From positions 186,001 to 250,000 of the forward strand of contig JAUIKF010000003.1 of assembly GCA_030430575.1 (NCBI GenBank): a stretch of 64,000 bases of DNA, written 5' to 3'. The DNA is from Bacteroidia bacterium. Its GTDB lineage: Bacteria; Bacteroidota; Bacteroidia; J057. Shown piece by piece: positions 7,670-16,471 of the stretch. Position numbers and translations under genes: made by a program. Each line of letters starts with the position of its first letter. The first letter of the stretch is position 1. The notes beneath the pieces were generated by a model. It had not been told where the DNA came from. It made no database searches and was given only the letters and a program-made list of their open reading frames with translations.

Positions 7670-8347
7670 ATGAAAGTTCTCCTGGTTGAAGATGATCCGG
7701 TATTGGGAAAAAATATCCACCAATACTTGCAAAGCGAAACTTATGTTTGTGAGGTTGCTGATTCTTTCCAAGCTGCTGAAGAAAAAGCGGCCCTCTATTC
7801 CTATGATATAGCCTTGCTCGACCTCACCCTACCAGGGGGAGACGGCCTGGATTTGGTTAAGAAAATACGGCTTGCAACCCCTGAAACAGGCATTATCATC
7901 ATATCAGCACGCAACGCAGTCAATGACCGCGTCACAGGCCTCGAACTCGGCGCAGACGACTACCTTAGCAAACCCTTTCACCTCCCCGAGCTCAACGCTC
8001 GGATCAAGGCACTTGCACGCCGTAGGCTTTACAAAGGCGAAAGCCAATTGACCTTTGCAGAGATCCGGATTTTCCCAGAAAGAAGGAAAGTAATGGTGCA
8101 TGATACCCCCATTAGTTTGAGGAAAAAGGAATACGAGTTGCTGCTTTTTTTTGTGGTAAATCGCGGGAAAGTCTTGTCAAAAGTGGCTATTGCTGAGCAC
8201 CTATGGGGAGATTATATGGACGAGGCAGACTCTTATGATTTTCTCTACAACCACGTCAAAAACCTGCGCAAAAAGATGAAGAAGGCTGGAGCGTTAGATT
8301 ACATCCAAACGATCTATGGATTGGGGTATAAATTTTCTCGTCCATGA
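7670..8347 (+). CDS. OmpR-family response regulator (QseB/CzcR type)
   Basis: 225 residues. Receiver domain about 1-115: acidic pocket VEDD (6-9), phosphoacceptor Asp51 in ALLDLTLPGGDG, Ser/Ala in IISARN, Lys in LSKPFHLPEL. A C-terminal winged-helix domain spans about 125-225 (LRKKEYELLLFFVVNRGKV, YNHVKNLRKKM). The stop codon overlaps the kinase start by 4 bp (ATGA at 8344-8347). Likely targets are its own promoter and that of the PepSY-like lipoprotein at 9781, both of which carry TACAGATT sites. Confidence 0.93.
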   Translation: MKVLLVEDDPVLGKNIHQYLQSETYVCEVADSFQAAEEKAALYSYDIALLDLTLPGGDGLDLVKKIRLATPETGIIIISARNAVNDRVTGLELGADDYLSKPFHLPELNARIKALARRRLYKGESQLTFAEIRIFPERRKVMVHDTPISLRKKEYELLLFFVVNRGKVLSKVAIAEHLWGDYMDEADSYDFLYNHVKNLRKKMKKAGALDYIQTIYGLGYKFSRP

Positions 8348-9624
8348 AACTCATCACCGCCACACTTCGGGCCTATTTGCTGTTCACCTTACTCGCTTTT
8401 GTGGTGGGAGGCGCCATTACGATTGTTTTGTTAAAGGCTTTAGTGGTAGAGGAAATAGATGAAAGCTTATGGAGAGACTTTGAAAAGATCCAGGAAACCA
8501 TTGAAACAGAAGGCGAAATGACGTTTGGTAGCCCTACATGGGAGCGCGAAATACACTTTCAGGCTACTCCCCTCCCCGCTTCTATCAATTGGAAAGATAC
8601 TGTCATCATCGGAGTCGATGATGAGGACGACGAAATGGAGGAAATCCCCTTTCGGCAGCTAACAGTCAATCAAACGATCAATGGCTATGGCACACAAGTA
8701 ACCTTGCGTGCTTCTCTGATAGAAACAGATGACTTGGTCGAAGTAGTCTCTATTTCCTTAATTATTCTCTTCATCATTTTGTTGGCTGGCTTGATTCTCA
8801 TCAATAGGCAAGTACTTCGGAAAATATGGCACCCCTTTTTTCAGCTACTCGAATCCTTTCGCTCTTATCGTGTCACAGACCAGCAGCCCAAGAAGCTTCC
8901 TGAATCCAAGATTTATGAATTTAGCCAGCTCAAAGAAGCTTTTTTATCCCTTACCCAGCAGGCCGAAACAGATTATAACAGCCTCAAAAATTTCACCGAA
9001 AACGCTTCTCATGAAATCCAGACACCGATAGCAGCTGCCAAAACAGCGCTTGACATGCTCTTGCAAAATGAGCATCTGGAAGAAAGCCAGCAAGCCCATC
9101 TACATACATTATATAGTTCCTTGAATCGACTGAGTCGGTTGAATCATGGTTTACTCCTATTAACCAAAATCGAAAACCGGCAATATACGCTTGATGAGGA
9201 AATAGCATTAAATGCGGTACTTCAAAAAAGTGTGGAACATTTTGGGGAAATGGCAGCGCTCAAAGATATGCGGCTTCACTTTCATTCAGAACATCCATTT
9301 TCCATTAAAGGAGCCAAGGCATTACTCCAAATCCTCTGTGACAACCTGCTCAAAAATGCCATTCAACATGGGCATGCAGGTAGCGTTATTTCCATAATAT
9401 CCGATGGTCAGTCTTTTAGCATCTCAAACCCTGGGAATCCTTTCCCGATAGAAAGTAAAAAACTCTTTGAGCGATTTACTAAAGCGAATCCCGCTTCTGG
9501 CTCCTTAGGACTTGGGCTAGCCATTTGTCAGCAGGTCTGTTTACTGCATGGATTATCTTTGACATACACCTATTCAGATGCACATCACCATTTCATGATA
9601 AGAAAGGCATACCCTTCTCTTTGA
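8344..9624 (+). CDS. Sensor histidine kinase, partner of the 7670 regulator
   Basis: 426 residues. TM1 is at about 9-31 and TM2 at about 134-154; the roughly 100-residue extracytoplasmic loop includes a strongly acidic run VDDEDDEMEE (91-100). The HisKA phosphoacceptor is His223 in NASHEIQTPIAAAK. The HATPase region has DNLLKNAIQHG (N box), SNPGNPF as a degenerate G1 box, FERFTKA, and SLGLGLAICQQVC. The HATPase domain is compact, as in QseC/CzcS-type kinases of Bacteroidota. The acidic loop parallels the acidic tail of the neighbouring lipoprotein, hinting at cation or antimicrobial-peptide sensing; this is inference. Confidence 0.92.
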   Translation: MKLITATLRAYLLFTLLAFVVGGAITIVLLKALVVEEIDESLWRDFEKIQETIETEGEMTFGSPTWEREIHFQATPLPASINWKDTVIIGVDDEDDEMEEIPFRQLTVNQTINGYGTQVTLRASLIETDDLVEVVSISLIILFIILLAGLILINRQVLRKIWHPFFQLLESFRSYRVTDQQPKKLPESKIYEFSQLKEAFLSLTQQAETDYNSLKNFTENASHEIQTPIAAAKTALDMLLQNEHLEESQQAHLHTLYSSLNRLSRLNHGLLLLTKIENRQYTLDEEIALNAVLQKSVEHFGEMAALKDMRLHFHSEHPFSIKGAKALLQILCDNLLKNAIQHGHAGSVISIISDGQSFSISNPGNPFPIESKKLFERFTKANPASGSLGLGLAICQQVCLLHGLSLTYTYSDAHHHFMIRKAYPSL

Positions 9625-9693
9625 GCTAATAAATACCTGATTCCCAAATCCCATTCAAAATTCAACATTGAATCATTCAACATTCATTAACAT

Positions 9694-9727
9694 TACAGAT
9701 TGACTACAGATTCATTCATTAACTTTG
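9694..9727 (+). promoter_or_regulatory. Two TACAGATT direct repeats plus -7 box of the PepSY-like lipoprotein
   Basis: TACAGATT occurs at 9694-9701 and 9705-9712, an 11-bp period, followed 7 bp later by TAACTTTG (9720-9727), a full TAnnTTTG match. The repeats occupy the -33 position, typical of an activator-dependent promoter. The same octamer precedes the adjacent response regulator gene. Confidence 0.6.
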
Positions 9728-9780
9728 TACCATGAAAAGAATTTCCCTCCCTTTCACATGCATAGCTACTTCCACACAAA

Positions 9781-10326
9781 ATGAAAACACTTAACACATT
9801 TACCCTTCTCCTCATTCTGTCCTTGGTCATCCTCTTTGCAGGATGTGCCAAGGAGTCAGTAGATTCCGCTGCTGATGCACTGAAGTTGCCTCAACAAGTC
9901 GAAGATGCCTTCAAAGCGGACTTCCCTGACGCCAAAGCCGTCGAATGGCACAAAACAGGGGAATACTTCGCGGCGACTTACGAGGAGAATGACCTAGACC
10001 GGGTTGTTTATTATGATACAAAAGGCCAAGAAATTGCCAGAGAGATGGAACTAAACCCAACGGAATTGATGCCTGCCATTAGTGCCTATATTACCCAAAA
10101 CTACCCCTCCCATACGATCACCGAAGCTGAACTATCCAAAGTCCCTAAAGGCACTTTTTATGAAGTGGAACTCGAAGCAGATGACGAGGAAGTAGAGTTG
10201 ATTTTTGATGAACATGGAGGCTTTATTAAAGTTGAAAGCGAGGACGAAGAGGAAGAAGACGAGGAGGAGGGAGAAAACGACCACGATCATGATGACGATG
10301 ATGGGGAACACGACTATGAAGAATAG
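9781..10326 (+). CDS. PepSY-like lipoprotein with acidic/histidine-rich tail
   Basis: 181 residues. A lipobox (LFAGC, Cys22) ends the signal peptide. Two PepSY-like units follow, about 36-80 (LPQQVEDAFKADFPDAKAVE, then VVYYDTKGQEI) and about 95-150 (ISAYITQNYPSHTITEAELS, then LIFDEHGGFI). The C-terminal 30 residues are almost only Asp, Glu and His. PepSY-like lipoproteins are frequent neighbours of two-component systems in Bacteroidota. Here the promoter carries direct repeats also found before the regulator gene. The tail could bind divalent cations; that is a guess from composition. Confidence 0.85.
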   Translation: MKTLNTFTLLLILSLVILFAGCAKESVDSAADALKLPQQVEDAFKADFPDAKAVEWHKTGEYFAATYEENDLDRVVYYDTKGQEIAREMELNPTELMPAISAYITQNYPSHTITEAELSKVPKGTFYEVELEADDEEVELIFDEHGGFIKVESEDEEEEDEEEGENDHDHDDDDGEHDYEE

Positions 10327-10387
10327 CCAATGATTGGGATGTTCCCTTAGAATTAACATTCACCCCAGATTTGCACAGATAAAGAGG

Positions 10388-10420
10388 AAATCCGTGTTAA
10401 TCTGTGTAATCCGTGGTTTT
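10388..10420. repeat. Dispersed ATCCGTG intergenic repeat, copy 2
   Basis: AAATCCGTG, TTAATCTGTG and TAATCCGTGG in succession, same orientation and ending as the copy at 3739-3770. Confidence 0.6.
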
Positions 10421-10464
10421 TCTTTTTTTGAACTTGAATTTGCAATTGATTCTTCCAGCCCACT

Positions 10465-11475
10465 TTATTCAAACTGCGCCTTGTCCAAATTCAGCCATTC
10501 CAAGGCTGAGCGGTAGTATAGGTCCTTGCGCTCCTCTGGGGTCACCTCCATTTCGTCAACCAATTTGCCGATGGTTAGGTCACCTAAGGGGAAAGGATAA
10601 TCGGAGCCAATAGATACTCTATTAGAACCAATTCTATTCATCACATAGCGAAGCATGATAGGATCGTGCGTGATGCTATCTGTCCAGAAATGGCCTAGGT
10701 ATTCTTTGGGCGGTACGGCATTATCGATCGCCACGAGGTCAGGGCGGCAGTCAAAACCATGTTGCACGCGCCCTAGGGTTGCCAGGAATGAACCACTCGC
10801 ATGGCCAAAGCTCACCCGCATCTTCGGGAATTTTTCAAACACCCCCCCAAACAACATCGAGCAGATCGCCCGAGAAGTCTCTCCAGGCATGCCTACCAAC
10901 CATGGAAGCCAATAACGCTCCATATACTTCTTGCCCATCATGTCCCATGGGTGAACCATCACTGCCATATCAAGCTGCTCACAGGCTTCCCAGATCGGGT
11001 AAAACTGTTCCTCATTGAGGTTGAGGTTATTGATATTGGAACCAATCTGAATCCCAGGCAGGTTGAGTTCTTCTTTGCATCGTTGCAATTCCTTCACTGC
11101 AAGCGCTGTGTCTTGCATGGGGATCGTTCCTAGCGAAATGTAGTTCTTCGGATGGTTTTTCTGGACTTCAGCAATGTCGTCATTGAGGAAACGGGCCAGT
11201 TCTAATGTGTCTTTGGGCTTGGCCCAGTAACTAAACATGACAGGGATGGTACAGACTACCTGCACCTGAGTCCTATTTTTTCTATACTCCTCAATCCGCT
11301 CTTCAGCAGCCCAGCAATTGGATTCTATTTCCCTAAAAAAGACATCTCCTTTCATCATCCGGGCAAAGCCCTTCCGATGATGGTCTAGGTGAATAAAATC
11401 GCCATACCCAAACTTCTCAGCAAATCGGGGCAAATTCTTGGGGATGATGTGGGAGTGTGTATCTATTTTGAGCAT
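10465..11475 (-). CDS. 2-amino-3-carboxymuconate-6-semialdehyde decarboxylase (ACMSD)
   Basis: 336 residues, the same length as human ACMSD, which decarboxylates ACMS in the kynurenine branch of tryptophan degradation and so diverts it from NAD synthesis. It is an amidohydrolase_2 zinc enzyme. Visible ligands and catalytic residues: THSHI (His7, His9), MVHPWDM (His175), FGHASGS (His225), GSDYPFPLG (Asp292), with Arg48 and Arg244 at family positions. Long stretches match animal ACMSD, for example IPVMFSYWAKP and YWLPWLVGMP. No other kynurenine gene is in the window; the gene appears monocistronic. Confidence 0.92.
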   Translation of the reverse strand: MLKIDTHSHIIPKNLPRFAEKFGYGDFIHLDHHRKGFARMMKGDVFFREIESNCWAAEERIEEYRKNRTQVQVVCTIPVMFSYWAKPKDTLELARFLNDDIAEVQKNHPKNYISLGTIPMQDTALAVKELQRCKEELNLPGIQIGSNINNLNLNEEQFYPIWEACEQLDMAVMVHPWDMMGKKYMERYWLPWLVGMPGETSRAICSMLFGGVFEKFPKMRVSFGHASGSFLATLGRVQHGFDCRPDLVAIDNAVPPKEYLGHFWTDSITHDPIMLRYVMNRIGSNRVSIGSDYPFPLGDLTIGKLVDEMEVTPEERKDLYYRSALEWLNLDKAQFE

Positions 11476-11548
11476 ATAGAGGTATGGGAATAATTTTGAA
11501 GCACATTCGAAAGACAGAGCTGCAAATAAGGAGAATTATCCCAAACCA

Positions 11549-12727
11549 TCAACCCTCAAATACAATCCCTGGAGACCCAGGCGGGGGAAATTTACAGGAA
11601 AAATTAAATTCCCCCATTTCTTCTTCCGAAAAGATACTCGTTAGGGTCTCATTATGGTAATTGAAAATAAACTGGATTGGCCATTTGGGAGGGCGAAATG
11701 GATTAAGCAGAATCCTGGCAAGTGCTTCTTTATTGGGCAAGTGGTGGCGGCTTCCATCCGTGCTGATGACAAAGTGTTGACAGGATATCAAGGAAAGCAG
11801 TTCATACGTAATGCTGGCTTTACTGGCATGATGGGACAATTTGACGCAGTCAAGTTGGAGGGGAGCTTTTGGCGTATATCCTAATTGCTTCAGCGAATCT
11901 GCAATGAGGGAAGGATGCGCATCTCCTAAGAGCATAATCCGCTTTTTCCCCAACTCAAACACAAAACTTATGCTGCTTCCATTGGCCACGGAATGATCTT
12001 CTTTTTCCGCCCTTTCCCCCAATTCTGAGATACTCACATGATAATCATTATCCAGACTTCGGGTGGTCACCTCCCCTTCTGTCCACTTCTCATATAGCTC
12101 TTTGAGGCCATTTTCATCAGGAGAAAGAAGGGTAATAGATGCGCCGCCAACCTCAAAGGTCTGAAAGCGAAGCAATGGCATATCATGCCAGATACCCATT
12201 TCTTCAAGCAGGTCCTCCAGCTTTTTCCCTTGCCGGATACTCCGTGATTGCGTGGGGTCTTCAGACTCAGGTAAGGCCACTGCACGGGAGCCATCAAAAG
12301 AAAATCCAAAACGTTTGGCAATCAGTTTTCCCGAATTGAACCAAAACTGCTTTATAAATTGCTTGTCTTGAGACTCGTCCTTCATAAAGGCCAATATACC
12401 TCCTATGTGATCTTGATCGATATGAGTGACCACCATCAAGTCCAGGTCGTGCCCTTCTTGGCGAAGCATCTCTAGGATATGCTTTCCTGTCGTTTCGTAT
12501 GACCTTGATAAACCTCCATCCACCCAGATATGATGCGGATGACCATCCATTCCGTCAAATACCAATAATAGGGAATCCCCATTATCTGCTGGCATCGCAA
12601 AAAGTTGAACGGAATAATTCTTCCCAGAAATCAAGGGAGGGACTTGATCGCTAAGCTTTTCTCTCAGGGCATTCTTCCAGCCGATGAAGCGATTCAATAA
12701 CGTTAATAGATGGGAAAAAATACTCAA
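11549..12727 (-). CDS. ComEC/Rec2-type metallo-beta-lactamase-fold hydrolase
   Basis: 392 residues, TTG start overlapping the upstream kinase stop by 4 bp (TTGA). The metal-binding motif is THIDQDHIGG (His102, Asp104, Asp106, His107); a further ligand region is LLGDAHPS, and KLSHHAS carries a late His. This pattern matches the soluble hydrolase domain of ComEC-like DNA-uptake proteins, but no ComEC membrane domain is attached and no signal peptide is seen, so it is probably cytoplasmic. The substrate, possibly nucleic acid or nucleotide, is unknown. Translational coupling to an orphan histidine kinase is unusual. Confidence 0.82.
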   Translation of the reverse strand: MSIFSHLLTLLNRFIGWKNALREKLSDQVPPLISGKNYSVQLFAMPADNGDSLLLVFDGMDGHPHHIWVDGGLSRSYETTGKHILEMLRQEGHDLDLMVVTHIDQDHIGGILAFMKDESQDKQFIKQFWFNSGKLIAKRFGFSFDGSRAVALPESEDPTQSRSIRQGKKLEDLLEEMGIWHDMPLLRFQTFEVGGASITLLSPDENGLKELYEKWTEGEVTTRSLDNDYHVSISELGERAEKEDHSVANGSSISFVFELGKKRIMLLGDAHPSLIADSLKQLGYTPKAPLQLDCVKLSHHASKASITYELLSLISCQHFVISTDGSRHHLPNKEALARILLNPFRPPKWPIQFIFNYHNETLTSIFSEEEMGEFNFSCKFPPPGSPGIVFEG

Positions 12728-14172
12728 GCTGTAACAGGGATATTGATGGTAAAGGTACTCCCTTTGCCTTTCTCGCTATGTACATTCACTTTTCCATTCA
12801 GGAGGTTTACATAGCCACTTACAAGCGCCAAGCCTAGTCCCATGCCATCAAAATTACGGGAAATCCCTTCGCTTTCTTGCCTAAATGGGGAAAATAGATC
12901 CTGGATAAATTGCTCCTTAATGCCAATACCTGTGTCGGAAACCTTGAGGATAATCTCATTATCCAATCCATTTGTTCCATTCAGCTGGTAGTCAACTTGT
13001 ATTTCTCCCTTTTCTGTGAATTTGATGGCATTATCTACCAGGCAGAAGACTATTTGCTTCAATATCTGCTTATCTATATTCACTGGCTTTTCTTCCTCAG
13101 GTATATTTACCTGGAAAGAGAGGTCTTTTTTTGCCGCTAACTCTTTGAAGTAATCGACTTCATCCTTAATCGTTTCTCCAACAATGACCGGTAGTGGGTT
13201 CAGTTCTACCATATTGGCCTCAAGGTGAGAGAAGCTTACAATCCCATTCAGCGTACGCGCCAGATGTGTGCCACTTTCCTTTAAAATTTGCGCATCTTCA
13301 GCAATCAGTTCAGGGTCAGTCTCGAAGGTAAGCAATTCGGCAGCTGCAGTGATATGATTCAGAGGGGTCACGAGCTCATGACTGATACTGGAGAGCATGA
13401 TTCCTTTTAGGTAGTTCATCTGCTCAGCATCTTGCTTGGCAATAGCCAGTTCCTCTGTTCGTTTTGCGACTTCACTTTCCAGGTGCTCTTGATGTTTGAG
13501 CAGTTCCTGCTCCGCAATTCGACGACGCCCCACTTCTTGGGTCAGGTCTTTTTCGCTGATTTCCAGCTTCTTACGTGCCGTAAATTCCAATTTCTCCAAC
13601 CGTGTTTGGCGGTTACTTAGGACAATCGCAATTCCAGCTGCCAGAATCAGGTTGGTGAGAAATACCCAGTCAATAGGTTGGGGTTTACCCAGGATAGCCA
13701 ACGCACCCAAAGCGGTAAGCAAAGGGATAGGAAGCAAGTATTTAAGCAGCGGCCTTGCCCCACCAGCCAGCACAAATACGCCAAAAATGGAGACAATATA
13801 TCCTGCTATTACCCCAAATTTCAAGGTGGTATCAGCATCCGCCTTGGTAAAAATCACAAACGTGAGTCCCGCCATCATCACCTCAATGCCGAGGATATCC
13901 ATAGCATGGAGTTGGGTGACATTGGTACTTTTTTGTGAAAAAATGCGAGAAGCAAATAGAAGGAAAAATATACAGGGTAAGAAACCTATAATCCGCCAGG
14001 GGATGGTTATCGTAGCATCCAGTTGTAGTACTTGGATGTCTTGGATAGCAAATAGCAAAATCGCAGGAACAGCAATCAGTGCCATTAGCTTTCCAGACTT
14101 GAGGCTAGCTTCGGCCTTTTGATGGGCATATGCCTCATCAATGATTTGTTGCAGGGACGTGACGGCTTCCAT
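12724..14172 (-). CDS. Orphan membrane sensor histidine kinase
   Basis: 482 residues. Six hydrophobic segments lie between about 30 and 186, with very short loops, so sensing may occur in the membrane as in MASE-type domains. A coiled coil follows at about 190-255 (VGRRRIAEQELLKHQEHLES). The HisKA phosphoacceptor is His265 in SSISHELVTPLNHIT; HATPase boxes are DNAIKFTEKG, VSDTGIGIKEQF, FSPFRQ and GMGLGLALVSGY. No response regulator is adjacent; instead the next gene, overlapping by 4 bp, is a metallo-beta-lactamase-fold hydrolase. The ATG at 14170-14172 has no competing upstream start. Confidence 0.9.
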   Translation of the reverse strand: MEAVTSLQQIIDEAYAHQKAEASLKSGKLMALIAVPAILLFAIQDIQVLQLDATITIPWRIIGFLPCIFFLLFASRIFSQKSTNVTQLHAMDILGIEVMMAGLTFVIFTKADADTTLKFGVIAGYIVSIFGVFVLAGGARPLLKYLLPIPLLTALGALAILGKPQPIDWVFLTNLILAAGIAIVLSNRQTRLEKLEFTARKKLEISEKDLTQEVGRRRIAEQELLKHQEHLESEVAKRTEELAIAKQDAEQMNYLKGIMLSSISHELVTPLNHITAAAELLTFETDPELIAEDAQILKESGTHLARTLNGIVSFSHLEANMVELNPLPVIVGETIKDEVDYFKELAAKKDLSFQVNIPEEEKPVNIDKQILKQIVFCLVDNAIKFTEKGEIQVDYQLNGTNGLDNEIILKVSDTGIGIKEQFIQDLFSPFRQESEGISRNFDGMGLGLALVSGYVNLLNGKVNVHSEKGKGSTFTINIPVTA

Positions 14173-14297
14173 ATTTCTACCTTGATAGTCCTGGTCAAAG
14201 GGGAACTAAACTATCCTACTGACACAATAATACTATTTTCTCAATAATTTAAAAAAAATATTCTTAGTATCTTAGGCGCCGATTCAACCCATTTCTC

Positions 14298-16376
14298 ATG
14301 GCAAAAAAAAGCAATAAACGTGCCTCATCTCCTAGAAGGTACTCTTCCTCTTCCAAAAAGGCTAAGAAGCAAACTCCAGCGCCTAAAGCTCATACTGGTC
14401 CTCTCTTTTCAATACATGAGGGTTTTTGGCAAAAAAACTGGCCAGCGATAGCCATTTTAGTGCTTATGAGCTTCATTCTGTATGGGCAGTCGATGTCATA
14501 TGAATATGTCTTGGACGACAAAATGGTTGTCACCGAGAATGCCTATACCCTGGAAGGCTTTGCTGGAATCGCGGATATATTTGCCCATGACAGCTTCAAA
14601 GGATATCTGGACAAAATAGGCTATGGAAATAATAGAGACCTTGTGGCAGGGTCCCGCTATCGTCCTTTATCCCTTGCTACATTTGCAATTGAAACAGCGA
14701 TTTTTGGTCAGAAACCAGCCATCAGCCATTTTTTCAATATCCTTCTCTATGCACTGACAGGTATCCTATTGTACCAAATATTATTGGCCCTTTTTCCCCT
14801 AAAAGATCCCAAGAAGTGGTACCAAAGTGTGGCCTTTATAGGTGCATTGCTCTTCCTATTGCACCCTATTCACTCAGAAGTGGTAGCTAATGTCAAAGGA
14901 CGCGATGAAATATTGGCACTGCTTTTCTCTTTAGCCGCTTTATATTTTGTGTTAAAAGCAGCATCTACGGAAAGTAATAGGTGGAAATGGGGATCTGGGT
15001 TAATGCTTTTTATCGGGTTGATGGCCAAAGAGAATGCCATTACTTTCTTGGCGGTTGTTCCTTTTACCCTCTACTTCTTTACAAAAGCTGATATTCGACA
15101 AAGCCTTAGCTATACCTTGCCTGCCCTGGTAGCGACGATCCTTTTTGTAGCGATTCGCTATAAGGTTGTAGGAACCCTCCTGGGCGGAGATAAGGTGATC
15201 ACCGAGATCATGAACAATCCCTTTGCGGGTACTACAACAGGTGAAAGGTTTGCCACTGTGTTCTATACTTTAGGTGTTTATGTAAAGCTCCTTATTTTCC
15301 CCCACCCGCTTACGCACGACTATTACCCCTATCATATTCCTATCCTTACTTGGGCTGACCCAAGGGCCTGGTTATCGCTCATCCTCTACTTAGGGATGGG
15401 TGCTTATGCGTTGATGAAATTGAAGCAAAAGACGGTACCAGCCTATTGTATCATTTTTTACCTCGCTACCCTTTCTATTGTCTCCAATCTCTTTTTCTCT
15501 ATAGGAGCGTTTATGAATGAACGATTTGCCTATATGCCATCTGTGGCTTTTTGCCTCCTCTTGGCTTACCTGCTCATGGATCGATTGCCTACATGGACAG
15601 CCAAAAAAGATATGAAGGTAGGCTGGCTAGGGTATGTACTGGTAGGGGTATTTGCGGTTGGATTTATGGTAAAAACTTTTGAAAGACTGCCTGCCTGGAA
15701 AGATGCCTTTTCCCTTAATGTGGCAGCTGCCAAGGTCTCTGTCAATAGTGCCCGGGCCAACAGCTATTATGCCTACGCCCTATACCAAAAAGCCCTCAAA
15801 GAAACAGACCCAGAAAAAGAACAAGCGCTTTACCAAGAGGCACTTCCCTACGTCACACGTGCATTGGAAATCCATCCCCGGTACGATGATGCTTTCACCA
15901 CAAAAGCTGGGGTGGTAGCAGGTCTTTACAAAAAAGACAAAGACCTCGATCGGCTATTGCAAGTCTTCTATGATATTCTCAAAGTCAAGGAAATCCCATT
16001 TATCTGGAAGCAATACTTACCTTTCCTCAATAAAAGGGCTCCAGACATGCGCAAATTGATGAATTTCTATCATAACATTGGCTATGAATGGTTCCTCAAA
16101 ACCAAAAGACAACCCCAAGGAGCCATTAAGTACTTAGAGCTTGGCAGAGAGGCTTCTCCCAATGATTCACAACTCTTAGCCGACCTTACAGAGGCGTATT
16201 ATCTGAATAAAAATTATACTAAATCCATCAATGCAGGCACCAATGTCCAGCAAAGAAGGCCCAATGACGCTCGCGTATTTTACTTCGTCGGGAAGTCCTA
16301 TGAGAAAATTTCTGATACGGAAAATGCAAAAGCCTACCTAGACCTTGCTTACGAGATGGATCCTAGTCTGCGGTGA
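14298..16376 (+). CDS. TMTC-like GT-C membrane glycosyltransferase with C-terminal TPRs
   Basis: 692 residues. A Lys/Ser-rich cytoplasmic N-terminus (1-30) precedes about ten membrane segments (50-475). The first outer loop has the acidic pair VLDDKMV (Asp73-Asp74) and later HPIHSEVVANVKGRDEI, both typical of TMTC/PMT-like GT-C enzymes that transfer sugar from a lipid donor. From about 490 to the end, TPR-like helices are visible (ALYQKALKETDPEKEQALY, QLLADLTEAYYLNKNYTKSI, VFYFVGKSYEKISDTENAKA). Bacterial substrates of such proteins are mostly unknown. The following gene encodes a secreted TPR/ankyrin protein on the same strand 95 bp away. Confidence 0.8.
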   Translation: MAKKSNKRASSPRRYSSSSKKAKKQTPAPKAHTGPLFSIHEGFWQKNWPAIAILVLMSFILYGQSMSYEYVLDDKMVVTENAYTLEGFAGIADIFAHDSFKGYLDKIGYGNNRDLVAGSRYRPLSLATFAIETAIFGQKPAISHFFNILLYALTGILLYQILLALFPLKDPKKWYQSVAFIGALLFLLHPIHSEVVANVKGRDEILALLFSLAALYFVLKAASTESNRWKWGSGLMLFIGLMAKENAITFLAVVPFTLYFFTKADIRQSLSYTLPALVATILFVAIRYKVVGTLLGGDKVITEIMNNPFAGTTTGERFATVFYTLGVYVKLLIFPHPLTHDYYPYHIPILTWADPRAWLSLILYLGMGAYALMKLKQKTVPAYCIIFYLATLSIVSNLFFSIGAFMNERFAYMPSVAFCLLLAYLLMDRLPTWTAKKDMKVGWLGYVLVGVFAVGFMVKTFERLPAWKDAFSLNVAAAKVSVNSARANSYYAYALYQKALKETDPEKEQALYQEALPYVTRALEIHPRYDDAFTTKAGVVAGLYKKDKDLDRLLQVFYDILKVKEIPFIWKQYLPFLNKRAPDMRKLMNFYHNIGYEWFLKTKRQPQGAIKYLELGREASPNDSQLLADLTEAYYLNKNYTKSINAGTNVQQRRPNDARVFYFVGKSYEKISDTENAKAYLDLAYEMDPSLR

Positions 16377-16471
16377 GACCACTCGGTTCAATCCAGCTTT
16401 TTGCGGGTTCATACCCACTTATTGGCGAAGCTATATGGGCTTACTTAGTATGCAAAAAATTGCATACTGTC

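Noticed and set aside
9732-9794. 20-codon frame starting ATGAAAAGAATTTCC before the lipoprotein
   Set aside because: It overlaps the lipoprotein start out of frame and has no codon or leader-peptide features; left as leader sequence.
16373-16471. GTG start overlapping the TMTC-like gene for the ankyrin protein
   Set aside because: The 33 extra residues have no signal-peptide character, whereas the ATG at 16472 opens a clean one.
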